In this document: one piece after another, positions 25,144 to 32,969 of the stretch
Layout of the letters: every line of letters starts with the position of its first letter
How positions within the stretch are numbered: the stretch's first letter is position 1
Assembly: GCF_014207855.1 (NCBI RefSeq)
Contig: NZ_JACHKZ010000035.1
Coordinates: forward strand, 1-38,817
Source of the DNA: Comamonas odontotermitis
Lineage (GTDB): Bacteria; Pseudomonadota; Gammaproteobacteria; Burkholderiales; Burkholderiaceae_C
Length of the DNA: 38,817 nucleotides
Direction: 5' to 3'
Program-made: the position numbers and the translations under genes
Notes under the pieces: generated by a model
Seen by the model: only the letters and a program-made list of their open reading frames with translations
Told to the model about the DNA's origin: nothing
The model's database searches: none

Positions 25144-26568
25144 ATGCCTGCTGAAATCACCCGTGCACCTCTGGCGCCGCACAAGGAGCGCCTGCTGTGG
25201 CTGGTGGCGATTGCCTTTTTCCTGCAATCGCTGGATGCCACGATTCTGAACACGGCGCTGCCCGCGATGGCCCGCTCGCTCGGGCAAAGCCCCCTGAAGA
25301 TGCAATCGGTCATCGTGGCTTACTCGCTCACCACGGCCATGCTGATTCCGGCCTCCGGCTGGGTGGCCGACCGGTTTGGCACCAAGCGGGTGTTCATGTG
25401 GGCCATTGGCCTGTTTGTATTGGGATCGGTGCTGTGCGCACTCTCTCCGAGCCTGGGCTTTCTGATTGCCGCGCGTGTGGTGCAGGGTGTGGGCGGCGCC
25501 ATGATGCTGCCGGTGGGGCGGCTTGCGGTGCTGCGCAGCCACCCCAAGGGGGATTTCATCCGCGCAATGAGTTTCATTGCCATACCGGGGCAAGTGGGCC
25601 CGCTGCTGGGCCCGACGTTGGGCGGCTGGCTGGTGGAGGTGGCAACCTGGAACTGGATTTTCTGGATCAATGTGCCAGTCGGCTTGTTCGGCATCTGGGC
25701 GACCAGGCGCTGGATGCCCGAGAGCGCCCCCGTTTTGCAACGCCAGTTTGATGGCGTGGGTTACGCGCTGCTGTCGTTCGGCATGGTGGCGATTTCGGTG
25801 GCGCTGGACGGCATGTCCGGCATGGGGCTGGGCATGGCGCTGGTGGTGGTGCTGATGGTGTTCGGCCTCGCAAGCCTTGCCAGCTACTGGATGCACGCGC
25901 TGCGCGTGCCCGAGCCGTTGTTCGCGCCGGTGCTGTTCCGTGTGCGCTCGCTGCGGGTGGGGTTGTTGGGCAATCTGTTTGCCCGCTTCGGCACGGGGGC
26001 TGCGCCGTTTCTGATTCCACTGCTGCTGCAGATAGGCCTGGGTCTTGCGCCGATGAACGCGGGTCTGATGATGCTGGCCACGGTGCTGGGCAGCATGCTG
26101 GTCAAGCGCATTGCGGTGCAGACCGTGCAGCGTTTTGGCTACCGGCGCGTGCTGCAGGTCAACTCCATCATGGTGGCCTTGATGCTGGCGACCTTTGGCT
26201 GGACGGTGCCTGGCCAGCCTACCTGGTTGTTGTTGCTGCAACTTTTTGTCTTTGGCGGCTTCAACTCCATGCAGTTCTCGGCAATGAACTCGGTCACGCT
26301 CAAAGATCTGGATGGCGAATTTGCCAGTAGCGGCAACAGTCTGCTGTCGATGGTGCAGATGCTGGCCATGGGCATCGGCGTGGCGCTGGCAGGGGCCTTG
26401 CTGTCGGGCTACGCGGAGATGTGGCAGGCCGATCCGGCCAAGTCATTGCGGGCCATCCACGCCACCTTCATGACTGTGGCGCTGATGACCTTGGCGGCCA
26501 CCCTGGTGTTCAGCCAGCTGGACAAGGATGAGCCGGTCAAGCCTGCGCCCGATGGCGGCGATGCCTGA
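25144..26568 (+). CDS. MFS exporter, DHA2 family, MdtD-like
   Basis: A drug:H+ antiporter-type inner-membrane transporter of 474 aa with about 14 helices. The order and wording follow E. coli MdtD: DATILNTALPAMARSLG, a VIVAYSLTTAMLIPASGW block split across helix 2, the RVVQGVGGAMMLPVGRL motif C region, PGQVGPLLGPTLGG and LASSGNSLLSM-like ASSGNSLLSM. Substrates are unknown. The frame can start at a TTG two codons upstream, but ATG 25144 is the first ATG. No Shine-Dalgarno precedes it, because the erpA terminator ends at 25138. Convergent with anmK. Confidence 0.9.
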   Translation: MPAEITRAPLAPHKERLLWLVAIAFFLQSLDATILNTALPAMARSLGQSPLKMQSVIVAYSLTTAMLIPASGWVADRFGTKRVFMWAIGLFVLGSVLCALSPSLGFLIAARVVQGVGGAMMLPVGRLAVLRSHPKGDFIRAMSFIAIPGQVGPLLGPTLGGWLVEVATWNWIFWINVPVGLFGIWATRRWMPESAPVLQRQFDGVGYALLSFGMVAISVALDGMSGMGLGMALVVVLMVFGLASLASYWMHALRVPEPLFAPVLFRVRSLRVGLLGNLFARFGTGAAPFLIPLLLQIGLGLAPMNAGLMMLATVLGSMLVKRIAVQTVQRFGYRRVLQVNSIMVALMLATFGWTVPGQPTWLLLLQLFVFGGFNSMQFSAMNSVTLKDLDGEFASSGNSLLSMVQMLAMGIGVALAGALLSGYAEMWQADPAKSLRAIHATFMTVALMTLAATLVFSQLDKDEPVKPAPDGGDA

Positions 26569-26613
26569 TGACTCTGGCCCATGGTGTGAGCCCAGTGATT
26601 TCTAGTAGAAATG

Positions 26614-26646
26614 GCAATCAGCGATTGATGAATAAGCGCTGATTGC
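26614..26646. terminator. Perfect 10-bp inverted repeat between the exporter and anmK
   Basis: GCAATCAGCG (26614-26623) and CGCTGATTGC (26637-26646), loop of 13 nt, followed on the plus strand by TATAAAAAAG. It stands between convergent genes and may end transcription. The same segment (26613-26664) is a member of a dispersed repeat family also found at 32303-32352. Confidence 0.55.
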
Positions 26647-26668
26647 TATAAAAAAGAAGCTATCGAGC

Positions 26669-27790
26669 TCAGGCTGGATAGATGGCCCCCAGCACACGCG
26701 GCCCGCGTGCACCGGTGACCGCAGGCAGGTTGCCCGGCAGGCGGTGCCAGCACTGGTGGGCCAGCCAGGCAAAGGCGGCGGCTTCCACCTGCAGCGGCGG
26801 CAGGCCGTGGGCTACCGTACTGTCCACCTGCATGCCGGGTAGCAGGCTGGCAAGGCGTTGCATCAGGTGCTGGTTGAGCGCGCCGCCACCACACACCGCC
26901 AGTTGCTGGCCGGGGGCCGCGCCATGGCGCTGCATGTCTTGCGCAATAGCCTGAGCGGTGAACTCGGCAAGGGTGGCTTGCACATTGGCGGGAGCAGTCC
27001 CTGCTGCATGCGTGGCCAGCAGCGGCGCCAGCCACGCAGGATTGAACAGGTCGCGCCCGGTGCTCTTGGGCGGTTGCTGGGCCAGAAAGGGCTCGGCCAA
27101 CAGGGCGGTCAGCAGGGCCGGTATCACCTGTCCGGAAGCGGCCCAGCGCCCGCCGTCATCGTAGGGTTTGCCGGTGTGCTGCTGGCTCCAGTGGTCCATG
27201 AGCGCATTGCCGGGGCCGCAATCCCAGCCGCGGACATCGCTTTGCGTGCGCAGATCGAGGCGGCTCACATTCGAGATGCCGCCGACATTGAGCACCCAGC
27301 GCAGCGCGCCCGGCGCGCCAAAAACGCCCTGGTGGAAGGCGGGCACCAGCGGCGCTCCCTGGCCGCCCGCAGCCACGTCGCGGCTGCGGAAATCGGCTAC
27401 TACGGGGATGCCAGTCAGCTCGGCCAGCAGCGCCGGGCTGTTGATCTGCAAGGTGTAGCCGGTGCCATCCCACAGGCCTGGCTGGTGGCGCACCGTCTGG
27501 CCATGGGCGCCGATGGCGGCAATATCCGAAGCCTGCAAGCCGCCGCCCTGCAGCAGGGCGTGCACCACATCGGCATAGCAGCGTGCCAGGGCGTTGGCGG
27601 CCAGAGCGGCGCGGTGCAGCTCGTTCTCGCCTGCGCTGTTGAGCGCCAGTAATTCGGCGCGTAATGCGACGGAAAACGGAGCGCTGGCGAACTGCAGCAC
27701 CTGCAGCTGCCCCTGCTCGAACTGGGCCAGCACGCCGTCTGCGCCGTCGAGTGAGGTGCCGGACATCAGGCCGATGAAACGTTCAGTCAT
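26669..27790 (-). CDS. anmK: Anhydro-N-acetylmuramic acid kinase
   Basis: Cytosolic kinase that hydrates and phosphorylates 1,6-anhydro-MurNAc to MurNAc-6-phosphate in peptidoglycan recycling. 373 aa from ATG 27790 (MTERFIGLMSGTSLDG); E. coli has 369. The nucleotide-binding MSGTSLDG, catalytic WDCGPGNALMD, NVGGISN and VCGGGALN are intact. An upstream extension to 27952 lies across a terminator and is not supported. It follows an M23 murein peptidase gene on the same strand, but a terminator separates them, giving a small peptidoglycan-metabolism neighbourhood. Confidence 0.96.
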   Translation of the reverse strand: MTERFIGLMSGTSLDGADGVLAQFEQGQLQVLQFASAPFSVALRAELLALNSAGENELHRAALAANALARCYADVVHALLQGGGLQASDIAAIGAHGQTVRHQPGLWDGTGYTLQINSPALLAELTGIPVVADFRSRDVAAGGQGAPLVPAFHQGVFGAPGALRWVLNVGGISNVSRLDLRTQSDVRGWDCGPGNALMDHWSQQHTGKPYDDGGRWAASGQVIPALLTALLAEPFLAQQPPKSTGRDLFNPAWLAPLLATHAAGTAPANVQATLAEFTAQAIAQDMQRHGAAPGQQLAVCGGGALNQHLMQRLASLLPGMQVDSTVAHGLPPLQVEAAAFAWLAHQCWHRLPGNLPAVTGARGPRVLGAIYPA

Positions 27791-27813
27791 GACTGCAGTA
27801 TTCCCTACCAAAA

Positions 27814-27852
27814 CCAAAGGCCCCAACGATAGCGCATCGCTGGGGCCTTTGG
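27814..27852 (-). terminator. Rho-independent terminator of the M23 peptidase gene
   Basis: CCAAAGGCCCCA (27814-27825) and TGGGGCCTTTGG (27841-27852) form a perfect 12-bp stem with a 15-nt loop. On the minus strand it is followed by TTTTGG. It lies 35 bp past the peptidase stop and 23 bp before the anmK start. Confidence 0.8.
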
Positions 27853-27887
27853 GCGTCTTTGCAGAGTCGCGCGTTACACGCGGCGGA

Positions 27888-29243
27888 TTATTCGCTGGCG
27901 AGCGACTCCATCTGCGTATTGAGGGCGAGGCGCATGCTCCTGGAGAGCGCATCGAATGCAGGACGTGACTGCTTGTTGATCGGCTGGTTGGTTTCGCTGT
28001 TGGCCACCATGGCCAGCGGATCGACCTGGTCGCCTGCCACGCGGAACTCGAAATGCAGGTGCGGGCCGGTGGCCCAGCCGGTTTGGCCCACGGCGCCGAT
28101 TTCTTCGCCCTGGGTCACTTTTTCGCCTTGCTTGACCTCAATGCGGCTGAGGTGGGCGTACACGGTTTCGTGCTTGTTGCCGTGGTCGATATAGATCACA
28201 TTGCCATAGCCGTTCTGCACGCCGGCAAAGGTGACCACGCCGTCGCCCACGGTGCGCACGGGCGTGCCCTGCGGGGCGGCCAGGTCAGTGCCCTTGTGGG
28301 CGCTCCAGGTCTTGTGGATGGGGTGCAGGCGCATGGCAAATGCGCTGGAGACGCGGGTGAATTTGACCGGCGAGCCGATGTAGGTGCGCTGGTTGCTGTC
28401 ACCTGCAAAGTTGTAGTAATCGCCCTTGGCCTTGGGCGAGGGCTGGAACCACAGCGCCTCGTGCGTCTTGCCGTTGTTGCGGAACTCGGCGCTCAACAGG
28501 CGCCCCGAGCGCAGGATTTCACCATCGGCTTCCAGGGTTTCGTAGACCAGCGAGAAGCGGTCGCCCGGGCGCAGCGCGCGGCGGAAATCGATCTTGTCGC
28601 CAAACACATCGGCCATCTGGTTGGCCACGTTGTCGGGAATGTTGGCTGCATCGGTGGATGCATACAGCGAGCTGCGGATGACGCCACCGGCCAGACGTGT
28701 TCCCCGGGTGAGCGGCACGAATTCGGTGATGGTGTCGAACTGCCGGCCGTTCTTGCGGATGGTGAAGCGCTGGAAGACCTCGCTGCTCTCTCCGGCCCAG
28801 CGCACGGTCAGTGCGGTCAGCTCGTGGGTGTTGGTGGTTTCTGCGGTGACCTGGCGGCCTGCCTTGCCGATGATGGCGGCGCGGGCCTTGGCATTGCTGC
28901 GGATGAAGGCGGCAGCGGCCGGATCGGCAACGCCCAGGCGGCGCAGCAGCGATTCGGGGGTATCGTTGCCGCGTACTTCATCGGTACGGTACAAAGAAAA
29001 ACCTGGCCCATCGACCAGGTCTGCAATGGAAAACTCCGAAGCCAGCGAAGGAACGCTGTATTCCACCGTGTGCACCGGCATGTCTGCCGGGTTGGGGCCC
29101 AGCTGGGCCACGGCGAAGGCGCCGCCGCCGGCGGTCATCAGCAGAACGGCCAGGGCGGCCGCAATGCGCTTGGGGTGTTGTTGGGCGGTATTGACGAGCT
29201 GGCGCGCGATGGCGTGGCCTGCCGTGATGAATCCGTTGTTCAA
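27888..29243 (-). CDS. M23-family murein endopeptidase (MepM-like)
   Basis: A 451-aa envelope zinc metallopeptidase that probably cuts peptidoglycan cross-links during growth. An N-terminal basic segment and one membrane helix (about 28-48) anchor it. A middle OapA/LysM-like-to-Csd3-type domain (about 60-290) precedes the C-terminal LytM domain. Zinc-site motifs are HKGTD (His, Asp) and GPHLHFEFR (the HxH). The start is a TTG at 29243 directly after an in-frame stop, with GGGA about 7 nt upstream; no in-frame ATG is available nearby. It is divergent from tyrS and is followed by a terminator, then anmK. Confidence 0.92.
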   Translation of the reverse strand: MNNGFITAGHAIARQLVNTAQQHPKRIAAALAVLLMTAGGGAFAVAQLGPNPADMPVHTVEYSVPSLASEFSIADLVDGPGFSLYRTDEVRGNDTPESLLRRLGVADPAAAAFIRSNAKARAAIIGKAGRQVTAETTNTHELTALTVRWAGESSEVFQRFTIRKNGRQFDTITEFVPLTRGTRLAGGVIRSSLYASTDAANIPDNVANQMADVFGDKIDFRRALRPGDRFSLVYETLEADGEILRSGRLLSAEFRNNGKTHEALWFQPSPKAKGDYYNFAGDSNQRTYIGSPVKFTRVSSAFAMRLHPIHKTWSAHKGTDLAAPQGTPVRTVGDGVVTFAGVQNGYGNVIYIDHGNKHETVYAHLSRIEVKQGEKVTQGEEIGAVGQTGWATGPHLHFEFRVAGDQVDPLAMVANSETNQPINKQSRPAFDALSRSMRLALNTQMESLASE

Positions 29244-29407
29244 TGTTCAATCCCGATAAACGGTATGCAGTTTTGCCAGGCCGCATGCGCTTTGCGACAG
29301 CGGGACACAAAAGTCGACCGCGCTGATCTGCACGGCCTGTGACAAAAGGGCACAAAAAAAGGATGGATGCAGTGTTAACAACTATGGCTTTCTGCCACTA
29401 CAGGCGA

Positions 29408-29476
29408 CGTCTGACAGACGCGACTAGAATAAAACGCTGCAAAACAAGGGGCTGAGTATAACGCCCCTTGCTTTTT
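29408..29476 (+). promoter_or_regulatory. tyrS leader: operator-like palindrome and terminator-like hairpin
   Basis: CGTCTGACAGACG (29408-29420) is a perfect 13-bp palindrome. TAGAAT (29425-29430) could be a -10 element. A hairpin follows: CAAGGGG (29445-29451) with CCCCTTG (29464-29470), then CTTTTT. That arrangement of promoter, U-tailed stem and gene resembles an attenuator, though the -35 is weak. The hairpin might also end an upstream transcript. The rest of the 254-bp gap to the divergent M23 gene (29244-29407) shows no gene. Confidence 0.45.
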
Positions 29477-29497
29477 GGGCAACCTGAGAAACCCCAT

Positions 29498-30730
29498 ATG
29501 AATCAATCGACTGTTACAACTTATCCCGTGACCGACCGCGTGCAGGAGGCATTGCAGGTCAGCTTGCGTGGGGTGGACGAGCTGCTGCCTCAAGAAGACT
29601 GGATCAAGAAGCTGGCCAAATCGGAGGCCACCGGTGTGCCCCTGCGCATCAAGCTCGGCCTGGATCCCACCGCGCCCGATATCCATATCGGCCACACCGT
29701 GGTGCTCAACAAGATGCGCCAGTTGCAGAACCTGGGCCACACCGTGATCTTCCTGATCGGTGACTTCACCACCCTGATCGGTGACCCATCGGGCCGCAAC
29801 AGCACGCGCCCGCCGCTGACGGCCGAGCAGATCAAGGTGAATGCCGAAACCTACCGCGAGCAGGCCTACAAGGTGCTGGACCCGAGCAAGACCGAGCTGC
29901 GCTACAACAGCGAATGGAGCGACAAGCTGGGGGCGCGGGGCATGATCGAGCTGTCGGCCAAGTACACCGTGGCCCGCATGATGGAGCGTAACGACTTTCA
30001 CCAACGCTTTACAGAGGGCAGCTCCATCAGCCTGCACGAGTTTCTCTACCCGCTGCTGCAGGGGTATGACTCGGTCGCGCTCAAGAGCGACCTGGAACTG
30101 GGTGGCACCGACCAGAAGTTCAACCTGCTGATGGGCCGCCACCTGCAGATGGAATACCAGCAGGAGCCGCAATGCGTGCTGACCATGCCGCTGCTCGTGG
30201 GGCTCGATGGCGTGCACAAGATGTCCAAGTCCAAGAACAACTACATCGGCATCACCGAAGACGCCAACACCATGTTCGCCAAGGTGCTGTCGATCTCGGA
30301 CGACCTGATGTGGGATTGGTTCACGCTGCTGTCCTTCATGAGCCTGCCTGAAATCGCTGCGCTCAAGCTGGAGATCGAAGGCGGCCGCAACCCCAAGGAC
30401 GCCAAGGTCATGCTCGCCAAGGAAATCACTGCGCGCTTCCACAGCGGCGCGGCCGCCGAAGCGGCGGAGCAGGATTTCATCAACCGCAGCAAGGGCGGCA
30501 TTCCCGACGAGATTCCGGAAGTCACCCTGACCGGTGCGCCGCTCGGCATTGGCGCCCTGCTCAAGCAGGCGGGCCTTGCACCATCGAGCAGCGAAGCCAA
30601 TCGCCTGATCGATGGCGGCGGCGTTCGCGTTGATGGCTCTGTCGTCAGCGACAAGGCGCTCAAGCTGGATGCGGGCACTTTTGTGGTGCAGGTTGGTAAG
30701 CGCAAGTTTGCGCGGGTAACGCTGGCGTAA
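29498..30730 (+). CDS. tyrS: Tyrosyl-tRNA synthetase
   Basis: Cytosolic class I aminoacyl-tRNA synthetase, 410 aa. HIGH at 63-66 ([10 protein letters not shown]) and KMSKS at 241-245. The C-terminal S4 RNA-binding domain (about 345-405) carries [21 protein letters not shown] 29498 ([16 protein letters not shown]) is used; the open frame begins at an upstream TTG inside the leader hairpin. The N-terminal [13 protein letters not shown] block is characteristic of the TyrRZ-type bacterial form. Confidence 0.98.
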   Translation: MNQSTVTTYPVTDRVQEALQVSLRGVDELLPQEDWIKKLAKSEATGVPLRIKLGLDPTAPDIHIGHTVVLNKMRQLQNLGHTVIFLIGDFTTLIGDPSGRNSTRPPLTAEQIKVNAETYREQAYKVLDPSKTELRYNSEWSDKLGARGMIELSAKYTVARMMERNDFHQRFTEGSSISLHEFLYPLLQGYDSVALKSDLELGGTDQKFNLLMGRHLQMEYQQEPQCVLTMPLLVGLDGVHKMSKSKNNYIGITEDANTMFAKVLSISDDLMWDWFTLLSFMSLPEIAALKLEIEGGRNPKDAKVMLAKEITARFHSGAAAEAAEQDFINRSKGGIPDEIPEVTLTGAPLGIGALLKQAGLAPSSSEANRLIDGGGVRVDGSVVSDKALKLDAGTFVVQVGKRKFARVTLA

Positions 30731-30773
30731 AGCTGGGCCCGCCGGGCTGGCCTTGCCGGGCTGGCTGTTCTAT

Positions 30774-30809
30774 AAAAGAGCCGCTCCCCACCGGGAGCGG
30801 CTCTTTTTC
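30774..30809 (+). terminator. Rho-independent terminator after tyrS
   Basis: AAAGAGCCGCTCCC (30775-30788) and GGGAGCGGCTCTTT (30793-30806) form a perfect 14-bp stem with a 4-nt loop, followed by TTC. Downstream is a short TTTTCATAGCTGCTGGCGC segment typical of family repeats. Confidence 0.93.
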
Positions 30810-30871
30810 TATCCGAACTCCTATTTTCATAGCTGCTGGCGCGCTCCAGCATATTACAGAAGGCCAAAATC

Positions 30872-32263
30872 ATGAAAAAAAACAAGCCCCAAGTCCTGTG
30901 GGCGCTTGCCTTGGCGCTGGGCGTACCCGCCGCTGCCTGGGCGCGCGCTGGCGCCGAGCCCGGTGCCTCCGCCTGTCCGCCTTCGGTGCCGACCGACGCG
31001 CGCTGCTTCACTGCCGCGATGCCTTCCGGCGCGCAGGTGATGGCCATCATTCCAGCGGGCTGGCAGGCCGCGCAGGGCGTTGCGGTGATGCACGCCCACG
31101 GTGGCCCCAGCCTGGGCAAGGCCAATATCAAGCGGGTGGAAGAGGATGCCACCCGCTGGGCGGTGATGCCGGCCACCGGCTACGCCTGGGCAGGCACCAG
31201 CTACCGGCGCGGTGGCTACGGCGTGACAATGGCGGCAGACGACATGGAGGATCTGCGGCAATGGTTTGTGCAGCGTTTTGGCGAGCCGCGCCGCATGGTG
31301 CTGCACGGCCAAAGCTATGGCGGCGGCGTGGCATCGGTCGCGGCAGAGCGTTATGGCAGCCAGCCGGTGGGCAAATCAGGCCGCCCCGCGTTCGACGGTG
31401 TGTTGCTCACCAGCGGCGTGCTGGGCGGCGGTATCGATGCCTACACCATGCGGCTGGATTTGCGCGCGGTCTACCAGTATTACTGCCAAAACCACCCGTT
31501 GCCCAGCGAGCCGCAGTACCCGCTGTGGCAGGGGCTGCCAGCGGGCAATGCCATGACGCGCGCAGAGCTGGAGCGCCGCGTGCACGACTGCACCGGCATA
31601 GACAAACCAGCTGCCGAGCGCACGCCTGAGCAGTCCCTGCGTCTGCAGGGCATTCTGGCGGCGGTGCCCGTTACCGAGAAAAGCCTGAACGGCCACCTGA
31701 ACTGGGCGACGTTTCTCTTCCGCGATCTGACGCAGCACCGCCTGGGCAACCGCAACCCTTTTGACAACACCCACACCTATTACCGGGGCGTGGATGCACA
31801 GGCACAGCAGCAACTGAATGCAGGCGTGCTGCGCTATGCAGCCGACCCGCAGGCCGTGGGCCAATTGCTGGCGGACAGCCGCCCCTCGGGCCGCACGCAA
31901 CTGCCGACCGTTACCCTGCGTGGCATCCGCGACCAGACGGCTTTTGTGGAACTGGCCAACAGCTACCAGCAGATCCGGGAAGCGGCAGGCACGGCGGGCT
32001 CGCTGGTGCAGCTCTATACCAGCGAGAGCGGCCACAGCTACCTGAGCGACCCGGAATACCGCGCCGCCATGACTGGCTTGCTGGCCTGGATCGACCGGGG
32101 CGACAAGCCTACGCCGCGCAGCGTGGCCGAGCGCTGCACCCAGGAGGCATCCCGCCCTGCCGTGGCACAGGAGGGCAAGACCAGCAGCAACACGGGCTGC
32201 CACATCGAACAGGATTACCAGCCCCAGCCCATTGGTATCCGGGTGCCCGGGCCGCGCCTTTGA
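30872..32263 (+). CDS. Secreted alpha/beta hydrolase
   Basis: 463 aa with a Sec signal peptide (1-25, cleavage after AWARA), so periplasmic or exported. The nucleophile elbow is HGQSYGG (Ser148), a likely oxyanion region is MHAHGGPS (73-80), and the probable catalytic His388 is in SGHSYLS. The N-terminal Cys35 and Cys45 and later Cys residues suggest disulfides. The fold resembles esterase or peptidase members of the superfamily; no substrate can be named. ATG 30872 has AGAAGG upstream. It stands alone between terminators. Confidence 0.82.
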   Translation: MKKNKPQVLWALALALGVPAAAWARAGAEPGASACPPSVPTDARCFTAAMPSGAQVMAIIPAGWQAAQGVAVMHAHGGPSLGKANIKRVEEDATRWAVMPATGYAWAGTSYRRGGYGVTMAADDMEDLRQWFVQRFGEPRRMVLHGQSYGGGVASVAAERYGSQPVGKSGRPAFDGVLLTSGVLGGGIDAYTMRLDLRAVYQYYCQNHPLPSEPQYPLWQGLPAGNAMTRAELERRVHDCTGIDKPAAERTPEQSLRLQGILAAVPVTEKSLNGHLNWATFLFRDLTQHRLGNRNPFDNTHTYYRGVDAQAQQQLNAGVLRYAADPQAVGQLLADSRPSGRTQLPTVTLRGIRDQTAFVELANSYQQIREAAGTAGSLVQLYTSESGHSYLSDPEYRAAMTGLLAWIDRGDKPTPRSVAERCTQEASRPAVAQEGKTSSNTGCHIEQDYQPQPIGIRVPGPRL

Positions 32264-32265
32264 GG

Positions 32266-32303
32266 GCCGCGTGGGTACTGCTCGCGCGGCTATGCCTTTT
32301 TTT
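32266..32303 (+). terminator. Probable terminator after the alpha/beta hydrolase
   Basis: GCCGCG (32266-32271) pairs with CGCGGC (32285-32290), loop of 13 nt; a run of seven T begins at 32297, six bases past the stem. The distance makes it weaker than a standard terminator. Confidence 0.5.
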
Positions 32304-32352
32304 AAGCGCTGGCTCTACAGATAAGCGTTTTTTGCTATCAACAAGATAGTTT
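32303..32352. repeat. Member of a dispersed 'ATAAGCG..TTGCTAT' repeat family
   Basis: ATAAGCGTTTTTTGCTATCA (from 32321) aligns with ATAAGCGCTGATTGCTATAA at 26632, and the flanks agree in part. It includes the small palindrome CTATC-AACAA-GATAG. It is non-coding and lies just before the hairpin upstream of the CMD gene. Confidence 0.45.
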
Positions 32353-32369
32353 ACGTCCGCATTCGTGAA

Positions 32370-32393
32370 GCGGCGCGCGTGAAGGCGCGCCGC
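32370..32393 (+). promoter_or_regulatory. Perfect 9-bp GC hairpin upstream of the CMD-family gene
   Basis: GCGGCGCGC (32370-32378) and GCGCGCCGC (32385-32393) with loop GTGAAG. It is 54 bp before the ATG and has no U-tract, so it could be a leader element or a protein site rather than a terminator. Confidence 0.45.
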
Positions 32394-32447
32394 AGACTCG
32401 GATTCTGCCGCGCTGCTATCGTGGGTGTTTGGTTTGAAAGGACATCC

Positions 32448-32900
32448 ATGCAAGATCGTGTCAATCTGGGCAAAGCCCTTCCCGCCATCTACAAGGCCGT
32501 TGCAGCCACTGACGAGCTTGCCACCAAGGCAGCCATCGATGCTGGCTGGAGCGCAGGCTTTACCCACCTTATCAAAATGCGCGCCTCGCAGATTAATGGC
32601 TGCGCGTTCTGCCTGCGCATGCATTCGCGCGACGCGCTCGCATCGGGCGAAAGCGCTGACCGCCTGGCCGTGCTGCCCGGCTGGCGCGAGACCGGCTACT
32701 TCAGCGCCAAGGAGCAAGCGGGCCTGGCGCTGACCGAGGCCATCACCCAGATTGCAGACGGCCAACTGCCCGACGAGGTGTACGCTGCTGCTGCCACGCA
32801 ACTGAACCCCGCCGAGATCGCCTCCATCGAATGGCTGGCCATCGTCATCAACATGTGGAACCGCGTGGCCATCTCCAGCCGCTACCCAGTAGCTCCCTGA
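32448..32900 (+). CDS. Carboxymuconolactone decarboxylase / AhpD-like protein
   Basis: A 150-aa all-helical protein of the CMD family, AhpD-like branch. The redox motif is Cys52-x-x-Cys55-x-x-x-His59 in INGCAFCLRMH, typical of alkylhydroperoxidase-D-type thiol oxidoreductases and absent from true decarboxylases. Predicted role: peroxide or thiol redox defence in the cytosol; substrate and partner unknown. ATG 32448 has AAAGGA 6 nt upstream. It is not next to ahpC. It follows the alpha/beta hydrolase but behind a terminator-like hairpin and another structured element. Confidence 0.9.
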   Translation: MQDRVNLGKALPAIYKAVAATDELATKAAIDAGWSAGFTHLIKMRASQINGCAFCLRMHSRDALASGESADRLAVLPGWRETGYFSAKEQAGLALTEAITQIADGQLPDEVYAAAATQLNPAEIASIEWLAIVINMWNRVAISSRYPVAP

Positions 32901-32969
32901 TTTGGGTTGCAAACAAAAGAATGGCTTTGCTGCCGTGTGCTGCATGCTATTGAAAATATAGTATTCAGA

